Shown piece by piece: positions 1 through 6,262 of a stretch of 45,760 nucleotides of DNA (position 1 is its first letter; each line of letters begins with the position of its first letter). Source of the stretch: Bacillota bacterium (GTDB lineage Bacteria; Bacillota; Clostridia; Tissierellales; Sedimentibacteraceae). The translations under genes and the position numbers were made by a program. Location: positions 1 to 45,760 of the forward strand of contig JAEXUD010000056.1 of the NCBI GenBank assembly GCA_023453025.1, given 5' to 3'. Under the pieces are notes generated by a model. The model made no database searches. It was not told the DNA's origin and saw only the letters and a list, made by a program, of their open reading frames with translations.

Positions 1-8
1 GCAACAAT

Positions 9-37
9 TTGACAAACGCGAGCTTGAAATATATAAA
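9..37 (+). promoter_or_regulatory. Sigma-A promoter of the tRNA cluster
   Basis: TTGACA at 9-14, a 17-nt spacer, then TATAAA at 32-37, which ends 14 nt before the first tRNA. This is a near-consensus vegetative promoter and fits strong constitutive expression of the tRNA cluster. Confidence 0.7.
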
Positions 38-51
38 TATTGGTACTAAAT

Positions 52-126
52 GCGGAAGTGGCTCAGTGGTAGAGCATCGCCTTGCCAAGGCGAGGGTCGC
101 GAGTTCGAATCTCGTCTTCCGCTCCA
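52..126 (+). tRNA. tRNA-Gly (GCC)
   Basis: A full cloverleaf can be folded. The acceptor stem GCGGAAG pairs with CTTCCGC, the anticodon loop carries GCC, the T-loop is GTTCGAATC and CCA is encoded. It is the first gene of the cluster. Confidence 0.95.
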
Positions 127-184
127 AAATAAATTTTATGAATATAAAAATAAAATTTAACAAATAATAATAATATTGTGTAAT

Positions 185-252
185 GCGGGTGTAGCTCAAT
201 GGTATAAGCAGAGAGCCCAAATCATGGTTTTCGATTTGGTGCGAATCGCTTA
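185..252 (+). pseudogene. tRNA-Gly 5'-half remnant
   Basis: The first 20 nt (185-204) are identical to the start of the intact tRNA-Gly(TCC) at 309. After that the sequence diverges: there is a 7-bp stem CCAAATC/GATTTGG with a 9-nt loop, a degenerate T-arm-like GGTGCGAATCGC, and no matching 3' acceptor strand or CCA. It looks like a duplicated and decayed tRNA, but a processed tRNA-like RNA is not excluded. Confidence 0.6.
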
Positions 253-269
253 GTCAGGTATCATTAAGA

Positions 270-298
270 TTTACATAAGCTCAAAAAAACAGTATAAT
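270..298 (+). promoter_or_regulatory. Second promoter inside the tRNA cluster
   Basis: TTTACA at 270-275, a 17-nt spacer and TATAAT at 293-298. It sits 11 nt before tRNA-Gly(TCC), so transcription would restart after the tRNA remnant. Confidence 0.65.
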
Positions 299-308
299 AT
301 ATACACAT

Positions 309-382
309 GCGGGTGTAGCTCAATGGTAGAGCCCCAGCCTTCCAAGCTGGTCGCGAGGGTCCGATTCCCTTCACCCGCTCCA
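309..382 (+). tRNA. tRNA-Gly (TCC)
   Basis: Acceptor stem GCGGGTG/CACCCGC, anticodon loop CTTCCAA with anticodon TCC, CCA encoded. Its 5' end is duplicated at 185-204. Confidence 0.95.
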
Positions 383-398
383 TTATCAAACTTACTGT

Positions 399-472
399 GG
401 ACTCATAGCTCAGTTGGATAGAGCAACGGACTTCTAATCCGTGTGCCGGGGGTTCGAATCCCTCTGGGTTCA
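399..472 (+). tRNA. tRNA-Arg (TCT)
   Basis: Acceptor stem GGACTCA/TGGGTTC with G-T pairs, anticodon loop CTTCTAA, standard T-loop. The genome has TCA instead of CCA after the discriminator, so CCA must be added after transcription. Confidence 0.93.
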
Positions 473-479
473 TCATAAT

Positions 480-554
480 TGGGGTATCGCCAAGCGGTAA
501 GGCACCAGACTCTGACTCTGGCATTCGTGGGTTCAAATCCTACTACCCCAGCCA
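480..554 (+). tRNA. tRNA-Gln (CTG)
   Basis: Acceptor stem TGGGGTA/TACCCCA, anticodon loop CTCTGAC with anticodon CTG, CCA encoded. It is paired with a second Gln tRNA 7 nt downstream. Confidence 0.95.
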
Positions 555-561
555 ATAATAT

Positions 562-636
562 TGGGATGTCGCCAAGCGGTAAGGCACTAGACTTTGACTC
601 TAGTATGCGTAGGTTCGAATCCTGCCATCCCAGCCA
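562..636 (+). tRNA. tRNA-Gln (TTG)
   Basis: Acceptor stem TGGGATG/CATCCCA, anticodon loop CTTTGAC with anticodon TTG, CCA encoded. It is closely similar to the preceding Gln tRNA, which suggests a tandem duplication. Confidence 0.95.
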
Positions 637-650
637 ATTTATAGAGGAAA

Positions 651-667
651 GGGGACATACCTCTTTC
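651..667 (+). repeat. Half-copy of a GGGGACA-type dispersed repeat
   Basis: The 17-nt GGGGACATACCTCTTTC between two tRNAs matches 14 of 17 positions of the left arm of the inverted repeat at 20135-20191. Short GGGGAC-CCTCTT repeats are dispersed in some clostridial genomes. No transposase is nearby. Confidence 0.4.
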
Positions 668-691
668 TAAAGGGAAATTACAATTTAATAT

Positions 692-767
692 GATCCATTA
701 GCTCAGCAGGCAGAGCACTTGACTTTTAATCAAGGTGTCCGGCGTTCGAATCGCCGATGGATCACCA
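692..767 (+). tRNA. tRNA-Lys (TTT)
   Basis: Acceptor stem GATCCAT/ATGGATC, anticodon loop CTTTTAA with anticodon TTT, CCA encoded. Confidence 0.95.
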
Positions 768-779
768 ATTTAATAATGT

Positions 780-868
780 GGAGAGGTATCGAAGTGGTCA
801 TAACGAGGCGGTCTTGAAAACCGTTTGGGTGTAAGCCCGCGTGGGTTCGAATCCCACCCTCTCCGCCA
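780..868 (+). tRNA. tRNA-Ser (TGA)
   Basis: Acceptor stem GGAGAGG/CCTCTCC, anticodon loop CTTGAAA with anticodon TGA, a long variable arm typical of serine tRNAs, CCA encoded. Confidence 0.95.
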
Positions 869-870
869 AC

Positions 871-960
871 GGAGAAGTACTCAAGTGGCCGAAGAGGCTC
901 CCCTGCTAAGGGAGTAGATCTGATAAGGATGCGAGGGTTCAAATCCCTCCTTCTCCGCCA
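871..960 (+). tRNA. tRNA-Ser (GCT)
   Basis: Acceptor stem GGAGAAG/CTTCTCC, anticodon loop CTGCTAA with anticodon GCT, long variable arm, CCA encoded. It starts 2 nt after the previous serine tRNA. Confidence 0.95.
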
Positions 961-1028
961 TTTACATAGTAGAGTGCAATTTGGCTTGTAGGATGTAATT
1001 TCCTAAAATGATACTATGCATGAAATAC

Positions 1029-1102
1029 AGGGGATTGGTCAAGTGGCATGACAGTGGTCTCCAAAACCATTAGTGGGGGTTCGATTCCCTCATCCCCTGC
1101 CA
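1029..1102 (+). tRNA. tRNA-Trp (CCA)
   Basis: Acceptor stem AGGGGAT/ATCCCCT, anticodon loop CTCCAAA with anticodon CCA, 3' CCA encoded. Confidence 0.94.
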
Positions 1103-1123
1103 TAAAAGGTGAGGATCAGTTTT

Positions 1124-1200
1124 CGGGGCGTAGCGCAGTTTGGTAGCGCATCTGGTTTGGGACCAGAGGGCCGCGGGTTCAAATCCTGCCGCCCCGACCA
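1124..1200 (+). tRNA. tRNA-Pro (TGG)
   Basis: Acceptor stem CGGGGCG/CGCCCCG with the C1-G72 pair typical of bacterial proline tRNA, anticodon TGG in the loop TTTGGGA, CCA encoded. Confidence 0.95.
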
Positions 1201-1221
1201 TTAAAATTAGGACATTAACAG

Positions 1222-1298
<77 letters not shown>

Positions 1299-1327
1299 TA
1301 TATCAAACCATAATATATCAATATTAT

Positions 1328-1401
1328 GGGCCTTTAGCTCAGTTGGTTAGAGCGCCCGGCTCATAACCGGTAGGTCCAAGGTTCGAGTCCTTGAAGGCCC
1401 A
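1328..1401 (+). tRNA. tRNA-Met (CAT), probably elongator
   Basis: Acceptor stem GGGCCTT/AAGGCCC and anticodon loop CTCATAA. The regular first base pair and anticodon stem CCGG/CCGG lack the initiator features (mismatched 1-72 pair, three G-C pairs flanking the loop), so elongator Met is most likely. A tRNA-Ile2 with lysidine is the alternative. CCA is not encoded. Confidence 0.88.
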
Positions 1402-1407
1402 CTTAGT

Positions 1408-1483
1408 GCCCAGATAGCTCAGTCGGTAGAGCAGGAGACTGAAAATCTCCGTGTCCGTGGTTCGATTCCGCGTTTGGGCACCA
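1408..1483 (+). tRNA. tRNA-Phe (GAA)
   Basis: Acceptor stem GCCCAGA/TTTGGGC, anticodon loop CTGAAAA with anticodon GAA, CCA encoded. It is the last tRNA, 3 nt before the terminator. Confidence 0.95.
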
Positions 1484-1486
1484 ACA

Positions 1487-1524
1487 AAAAATAGTTGTTT
1501 AATGCATATTAAACAACTATTTTT
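1487..1524 (+). terminator. Terminator of the tRNA cluster
   Basis: A 15-bp perfect stem (AAATAGTTGTTTAAT with its complement) around a 4-nt loop, followed by a T run. It closes the tRNA transcript. Confidence 0.85.
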
Positions 1525-1561
1525 ATTTATTTAAAATAATACATACAAATTTACAAGCAAT

Positions 1562-1601
1562 AAAAAATGGCTTAGCAAATCTTAATGCAAGCCATTTTTT
1601 T
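1562..1601 (-). terminator. Terminator of the decarboxylase operon
   Basis: Inverted repeat AAAAAATGGCTT / AAGCCATTTTTT with a 15-nt loop just after the oadB stop codon. It has T runs on both strands and may also back up tRNA termination. Confidence 0.75.
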
Positions 1602-1611
1602 ATTAGATGGA

Positions 1612-2748
1612 CTAACCGAATAATGACAACAGTACTCCTGCCGCAACTGCCGACCCAATAACTCCCGCAACATTAGGACCCATTGCATGCATTAACAAAT
1701 AATTTGAAGGATTAGCTTTTTGGCCTTCAACCTGTGACACTCGTGCAGCCATAGGAACAGCCGAAACACCTGCAGACCCTATAAGCGGATTAATTTTGCC
1801 TCCTGAAATCCAGCACATAAGCTTGCCTATCAATAGTCCGCCAATTGTACTGCAAATGAAAGCTGTAAGTCCAAGAGCTATAATTTTTAAGGTTTCAGGC
1901 TGCAAAAACTTTTCTCCTACGGCTGTGGCTCCGACTGTGAGACCGAGGAATATGGTAACAATGTTAATCAGTGCATTTTGGGCTGTATTTGAGAGCCTTT
2001 CAACAACACCAGATTCCTTAAACAGATTTCCAAGCATAAGCATTCCAATCAACGGTGCAACAGATGGTAACAGAAGAATACAGAATAATGCAACAATGAT
2101 CGGAAAACAAATTTTTTCCAGCTTTGAAACTTCTCTCAGCTGTTCCATTTTGATTTCACGTTCTTTTTTTGTAGTCATAAGCCTCATTATAGGAGGCTGT
2201 ATTAAAGGAATAAGAGCCATGTAGGAATAGGCCGCAATTGCTATTGGTGCTAATAAATGAGGAGCAAGTCTTGAAGTAAGATATATTGCGGTGGGGCCAT
2301 CCGCACCGCCTATTATAGCAATTGATGAAGCTTCTTCAGGCGTAAAACCCAGTGTGACAGCTATTATAAAGGCTATACTGATACCCAGCTGAGCTCCTGC
2401 ACCCATAAATAAACTGCTAGGTCTGGCTATGAGCGGTCCAAAGTCTGTCATTGCACCAATGCCTAAAAAAATAAGAGAAGGATAGATGCCTTTTTTAACC
2501 CCTAAGTACAAGTAGTACAGCAGTCCGCCGACTTCTGAAGAATTAGAAGGCTCCTTCATCAGATCTGTTAATGGCAGATTAGCCAGCAAGACTCCAAAAG
2601 CAATAGGAAGAAGCAAAAGCGGCTCAAATTTTTTCACAATCGCCAGATATAATAAGCCGCCGGCAATTAAAATCATTATTAATGATTGTACTGAGAGATA
2701 AGCAAAGCCTGAATCTCCCAAAAGAGTTATTATTGATTCAATAAACAC
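1612..2748 (-). CDS. oadB: Sodium-translocating decarboxylase, beta subunit
   Basis: A 378-residue polytopic inner-membrane protein of the OadB/GcdB/MmdB family. It couples decarboxylation of carboxybiotin to export of Na+. Hydrophobic helices fill most of the length. The family signatures MTDFGPLIARP (about 100-110) and IIGGADGPTAI (about 145-155) match the conserved Na+/proton-binding regions of this subunit. The start is GTG behind GGGGG. It is the last gene of a four-gene operon, 12 nt after the BCCP gene, and is followed by a strong terminator. The beta subunit alone does not reveal the substrate. The neighbouring carboxyltransferase points to oxaloacetate rather than glutaconyl- or methylmalonyl-CoA. 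Confidence 0.93.
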   Translation of the reverse strand: MFIESIITLLGDSGFAYLSVQSLIMILIAGGLLYLAIVKKFEPLLLLPIAFGVLLANLPLTDLMKEPSNSSEVGGLLYYLYLGVKKGIYPSLIFLGIGAMTDFGPLIARPSSLFMGAGAQLGISIAFIIAVTLGFTPEEASSIAIIGGADGPTAIYLTSRLAPHLLAPIAIAAYSYMALIPLIQPPIMRLMTTKKEREIKMEQLREVSKLEKICFPIIVALFCILLLPSVAPLIGMLMLGNLFKESGVVERLSNTAQNALINIVTIFLGLTVGATAVGEKFLQPETLKIIALGLTAFICSTIGGLLIGKLMCWISGGKINPLIGSAGVSAVPMAARVSQVEGQKANPSNYLLMHAMGPNVAGVIGSAVAAGVLLSLFG

Positions 2749-2760
2749 AAAATTACCCCC

Positions 2761-3147
2761 TTATTGTATAGCCATCAAGTTGTCATTGGTTGAAACGGCA
2801 GAACCCTTTGAAACAAAAATTTGAGCAACAACACCATCTGCTTGAGCAAATATTTCATTTTCCATTTTCATAGCTTCCAGGACTATGAGAAGCTGCCCCT
2901 TTTTTACCTTTGCTCCTGTGTCAACCTTAATATCAAGTATAGTCCCGGGCATAGGGGATTTAACAGTATTACCCTTAATATTACCTGCTGCTTCAGCAGG
3001 TGCAGTATATGTATCAGTGCTTTCTGTTTTTTCGGCTTCGGCTGATGGAGCTGCAGTAACAGCCTGTGTCGTTTTTATTAAATTAGCTTTGCCTTTCTCT
3101 ACCTCAACCTCATATATTTTGTCATTAATATTTACAATATAAATCAT
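2761..3147 (-). CDS. Biotin carboxyl carrier protein of the Na+-decarboxylase
   Basis: A 128-residue biotinyl carrier. Residues 1-20 form a short beta-rich leader, residues 25-60 an Ala/Pro/Glu/Thr linker, and residues 60-128 a biotinyl/lipoyl domain with EAMKMENE at 91-98, where Lys94 should carry biotin. In the decarboxylase it shuttles CO2 from the carboxyltransferase to the membrane beta subunit. Here it is a separate polypeptide, as in GcdC/MmdC systems, whereas in Klebsiella-type OadA the domain is fused to the carboxyltransferase. It lies between the gamma and beta genes with short spacers, so it is cotranscribed. Confidence 0.92.
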   Translation of the reverse strand: MIYIVNINDKIYEVEVEKGKANLIKTTQAVTAAPSAEAEKTESTDTYTAPAEAAGNIKGNTVKSPMPGTILDIKVDTGAKVKKGQLLIVLEAMKMENEIFAQADGVVAQIFVSKGSAVSTNDNLMAIQ

Positions 3148-3164
3148 ATATTTCCTCCTGGAAT

Positions 3165-3488
3165 TTAAGATTGTTTTTCAACAAGTCTGATTGATTTGAA
3201 ACATAGTTCGGATAAAGGAATTCCTGATTCATCACTGACTATTGCCATTATCATGGCAGCAGTGGGCTCGTCAACATTCTTTAGTCTCAGTGTACCTGAT
3301 GAGAATATTTCTTCATCAAGCTTATAATTGTCATCTTTTTGATTTAAAACTGTTTCAGCAGCCTTTTCATTTGAAAAGGTATTTATAATTAAAGAAAATA
3401 AACGTATAATTGCAAATAATGAAATAAGAACAGTAAAAACTATTGTTATACAAAATAATGCAACTAGAAAACTTTCAGCTATAGACAT
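3165..3488 (-). CDS. oadG: Na+-decarboxylase gamma subunit (OadG family)
   Basis: A 107-residue protein with one N-terminal membrane helix (about residues 7-35), a charged linker, and a conserved C-terminal segment beginning near DEPTAAMIMAIVSDE. OadG subunits anchor the carboxyltransferase to the membrane beta subunit and stabilise the complex. Family sequences are poorly conserved, so the call rests mainly on topology, size and position between the carboxyltransferase (8-nt gap) and BCCP genes. GTAGGTGAAAAT precedes the ATG. Confidence 0.82.
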   Translation of the reverse strand: MSIAESFLVALFCITIVFTVLISLFAIIRLFSLIINTFSNEKAAETVLNQKDDNYKLDEEIFSSGTLRLKNVDEPTAAMIMAIVSDESGIPLSELCFKSIRLVEKQS

Positions 3489-3496
3489 ATTTTCAC

Positions 3497-4873
3497 CTAC
3501 TTTTTGGTTATTGTATAATATACAGTCTTAGATTCAAGATCTTCTCTATGTTTGAAGAATTCTTCCGCTATTTGAGGAAATGCAATGTAAGAAAGAACAT
3601 CCTCATCATTTCTGGCTATTCCTTCAAGCTCCTGCTTGGTTTTTTCAAATAAAGGCTCCAATGTATCAGCAAAACGTACAGTCATCGGCTTTTCATCTCC
3701 TAAAACCTTTTTTATCAGGTCTGTATTAATTTTGCCGGGAGTATGACCATATTCACCTCTGATATAAGCTTTTACTTCCTTTGATATGCTTTTATATCTT
3801 TCACCTGATAACACATTAACTGCTGCCTGGACACCAACCATCTGACTCATTGGCGTAACTAGCGGAGGGAAGCCAAGATCCTCTCTGACTCTGGGAGTTT
3901 CGGACAGAACCTCATCTAACCTATCAATAGCATTTTGTGATTTAAGCTGTGATATAAGATTTGAAAGCATACCGCCGGGTATTTGGTAAATCAGAGCATC
4001 TGTTTCTGTTCCCATAACAAATGGATCCAAAAGCCCTGATGCAATGTATTGAGCTCTGAGAGCTTTAAAATGGTCATTTATTTTTTTTAGAATGCTTTCA
4101 TTAAGGTCTGTTTCTAATCCCATTTTTTTAATAACATAATTTAAGGTTTCAGTCGGCGGCTGTGAGGTTCCGTTACTGAAGGAAGAAATTGCAGTATCTA
4201 TGCCATCGCATCCTGCTTCAATTGCCTTGGCATATGATATTGGCCCCAGGCCTGTAGTTGAATGTGTATGCAATATTATAGGTATATTAACATTTTCTTT
4301 TAATGCTTTAACAAGATCATAGGCTTCCTGCGGCCCCATGATGCCTGCCATATCCTTTATGCAAATAGAATGAACACCCATTGATTCCAGCTGCTTGCCT
4401 AATTGAATGTATTTTTCAATATTATGTATTGGGCTTACGGTATAGCAAATACAGCCCTGAGCATGCTTCCCCTGCTTCAATACTTCATCAAGTGCAACCT
4501 GTATATTTCTAAAATCATTCAGGGCATCAAATATGCGAAAAATATCAATACCGTTTAAAGCTGCATGGGCAACAAATTTCCTTACAACATCATCCGGATA
4601 ATGCTTATATCCAAGTAAATTTTGTCCTCTTAAAAGCATTTGAAGCTTGGTGTTTTTAACCTTTGACTTAATTTTTCTAAGCCTTTCCCAAGGATCTTCA
4701 TTTAAATAACGAAGGCAGGAATCAAAGGTAGCACCGCCCCAGCATTCAAGCGAATAGTATCCTGCCTGGTCAAGCACTTCTAGAATTGGTTCAAAATCAG
4801 AAAAAGGCATGCGCGTTGCAATTAAAGATTGATTTGCATCTCTCAGGACAGTTTCGGTTATATGTACTTTCAT
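3497..4873 (-). CDS. oadA: Oxaloacetate decarboxylase alpha / pyruvate carboxylase subunit B-type carboxyltransferase
   Basis: A 458-residue cytosolic TIM-barrel carboxyltransferase of the PycB/OadA family. The start ETVLRDANQSL (7-17) holds the metal ligand Asp12. KDMAGIMGP (about 173-181) has the lysine that is carbamylated in this family, and LHTHSTTGLGP supplies the two histidine ligands near 202 and 204. The conserved C-terminal PYC_OADA region is present, but no biotin domain follows because that domain is encoded separately downstream. With OadG, BCCP and OadB it should decarboxylate oxaloacetate to pyruvate while pumping Na+. No biotin carboxylase gene is adjacent, which argues against an anabolic pyruvate carboxylase. 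It is the first gene of the operon, with AAGGAG before the ATG. Confidence 0.9.
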   Translation of the reverse strand: MKVHITETVLRDANQSLIATRMPFSDFEPILEVLDQAGYYSLECWGGATFDSCLRYLNEDPWERLRKIKSKVKNTKLQMLLRGQNLLGYKHYPDDVVRKFVAHAALNGIDIFRIFDALNDFRNIQVALDEVLKQGKHAQGCICYTVSPIHNIEKYIQLGKQLESMGVHSICIKDMAGIMGPQEAYDLVKALKENVNIPIILHTHSTTGLGPISYAKAIEAGCDGIDTAISSFSNGTSQPPTETLNYVIKKMGLETDLNESILKKINDHFKALRAQYIASGLLDPFVMGTETDALIYQIPGGMLSNLISQLKSQNAIDRLDEVLSETPRVREDLGFPPLVTPMSQMVGVQAAVNVLSGERYKSISKEVKAYIRGEYGHTPGKINTDLIKKVLGDEKPMTVRFADTLEPLFEKTKQELEGIARNDEDVLSYIAFPQIAEEFFKHREDLESKTVYYTITKK

Positions 4874-5200
4874 GTTTTACTCCTTTAGCAAGAAATGTTT
4901 CAAAAGCTCATGATAATATTATTGTTTAAAGTGTAAGTCTTAATCACTAAATAAGGCTGCTTTTATTATTATGGCTCATGATTTTATATAGATTATATTA
5001 TAAACAGATTTATATGTCAATGAAAAAAACGATTTTAGCCTTATAAAATAAAACAAAAACTTAAATAGTCATATTTAAATTACGATACAAAACGTTACAA
5101 CCTTATAAAATTAAGTTTGGTCTTTTTAAAATTAAATAAAAAAATTATAATACCTTTTAAGTTTAAAAAATAAGGTGATTTAAATTTTAAGCCTAAAAAT
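4874..5200. other. AT-rich intergenic region, decarboxylase operon leader
   Basis: It holds the operon promoter (4992-5020) and a 5' leader of about 110 nt on the minus strand. The remainder (5021-5200) is extremely AT-rich. I see no gene or recognisable riboswitch in it. Confidence 0.6.
4992..5020 (-). promoter_or_regulatory. Consensus promoter of the decarboxylase operon
   Basis: Read on the minus strand: TTGACA (5020-5015), a 17-nt spacer and TATAAT (4997-4992), a perfect sigma-A consensus. Transcription would begin near 4985, leaving a leader of about 110 nt. Confidence 0.75.
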
Positions 5201-5229
5201 AAAACTGTCATTAAATTAATGACAGTTTA
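5201..5229 (-). terminator. Terminator overlapping the stop codon of the YprB-like gene
   Basis: A 13-bp perfect stem (AAACTGTCATTAA with its complement) that includes the last codons and the stop. On the minus strand it is followed by TTTTATTTTT. Confidence 0.75.
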
Positions 5230-6191
5230 AAATTAGTATTTAAAATTGTTTTTGCCAGAATGATTATATTGTTATAAAATATCTTGTCGTTAAATATGAC
5301 AGGCATGAGATTTTTTTTAATTCCTTCGATTGCAGTATATGTTTTTACATTGTATTCATTGTTATCAATAAAATAAAATTCGTTGATTCTGTCATCCTTA
5401 AAAAAACCTACAGGGATAATCAGCTCCATTGTCTGAGCTTTAGTATCGATCTTTAAATTAAAATTAATATTTGTATTGATATAATCGGTTTTTTGGTCAG
5501 TAATTATATTAAACTTACAAATGAGAGAATTCTTTTTAATTTTAAAATCCTCATTGTTAATTTTAATAATCATTTCATCATAATATAAAACATCATCATA
5601 CAATTCAATAATGCTGTTAAATAATACGGGAAGATTAAACACGTCCTCATAGTTATGCAGCATTATCAAATACGAAAATTCCTTTCTTGGTTCTATTCTG
5701 TATGCTTCATATAATGTAATTATATCTTCCCCTGAAAGAGTATCTTCTCTGATAATATTAAAATATTTTTCAACAGTTTTTAATTTGAAATTTTCGATAT
5801 CCGCAATCTTACTTTTTACTTGTCTGATCCAATTGTATAAATCTAATTTAATAAATGAATCAAAGGTGAAATTTATTTTATGCTTTTGGTATTTGTTTGA
5901 AAGAAATGGAATATCAAAGCTGTTTCCATTGTAGGTTATGATGTATTTTTTTGTGACAATTAAATCTCTCAAATATTTTAATGCCTCAGGCTCGTCAATT
6001 TTATATTCGCAATAAATTTGATGTATTCTGTAACAACCTTTTTCATAAAGTAGTGCAGTTATAGAAATTATATCCGAATATTCCCGGGATAAACCTGTTG
6101 TTTCTATATCTATAAAAAAGACTTCCTTTAAAAAGCTGTTTAAATCTTCTTTGCCTGTAATATCATTTATTATTTGGGACTTTGTAATCAT
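5211..6191 (-). CDS. YprB-like ribonuclease H-fold 3'-5' exonuclease
   Basis: A 326-residue protein with an N-terminal DEDD-type nuclease domain (RNase_H_2, YprB family) over residues about 20-200. The visible acidic motifs are FFIDIETTG (Asp28, Glu30), NGNSFDIPFL (Asp93) and HNYEDVFNL (His179, Asp183), all the residues needed to bind two metal ions. The remaining 120 residues are AT-biased, Asn/Ile-rich and without a recognised motif. The family is probably a DNA or RNA 3'-5' exonuclease, but its cellular role is poorly defined. It is transcribed divergently from comEC across a 71-bp gap, and its stop codon lies inside its own terminator. Confidence 0.8.
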   Translation of the reverse strand: MITKSQIINDITGKEDLNSFLKEVFFIDIETTGLSREYSDIISITALLYEKGCYRIHQIYCEYKIDEPEALKYLRDLIVTKKYIITYNGNSFDIPFLSNKYQKHKINFTFDSFIKLDLYNWIRQVKSKIADIENFKLKTVEKYFNIIREDTLSGEDIITLYEAYRIEPRKEFSYLIMLHNYEDVFNLPVLFNSIIELYDDVLYYDEMIIKINNEDFKIKKNSLICKFNIITDQKTDYINTNINFNLKIDTKAQTMELIIPVGFFKDDRINEFYFIDNNEYNVKTYTAIEGIKKNLMPVIFNDKIFYNNIIILAKTILNTNFKLSLI

Positions 6192-6218
6192 ATCTTCTCC
6201 TGCTTGTACAAATTTGCT

Positions 6219-6247
6219 TTGATTTATTTCCTAATATTTGGTAAAAT
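6219..6247 (+). promoter_or_regulatory. Promoter of comEC-holA
   Basis: TTGATT, a 17-nt spacer and TAAAAT, ending 15 nt before the comEC start. A good sigma-A match. Confidence 0.55.
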
Positions 6248-6262
6248 ATCCTGAGGTGTAAT

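Noticed and set aside
264..942. Open frames of 63-90 codons running through the tRNA cluster on both strands
   Set aside because: They consist of tRNA sequence read as protein, overlap several clear tRNA genes and have no ribosome sites.
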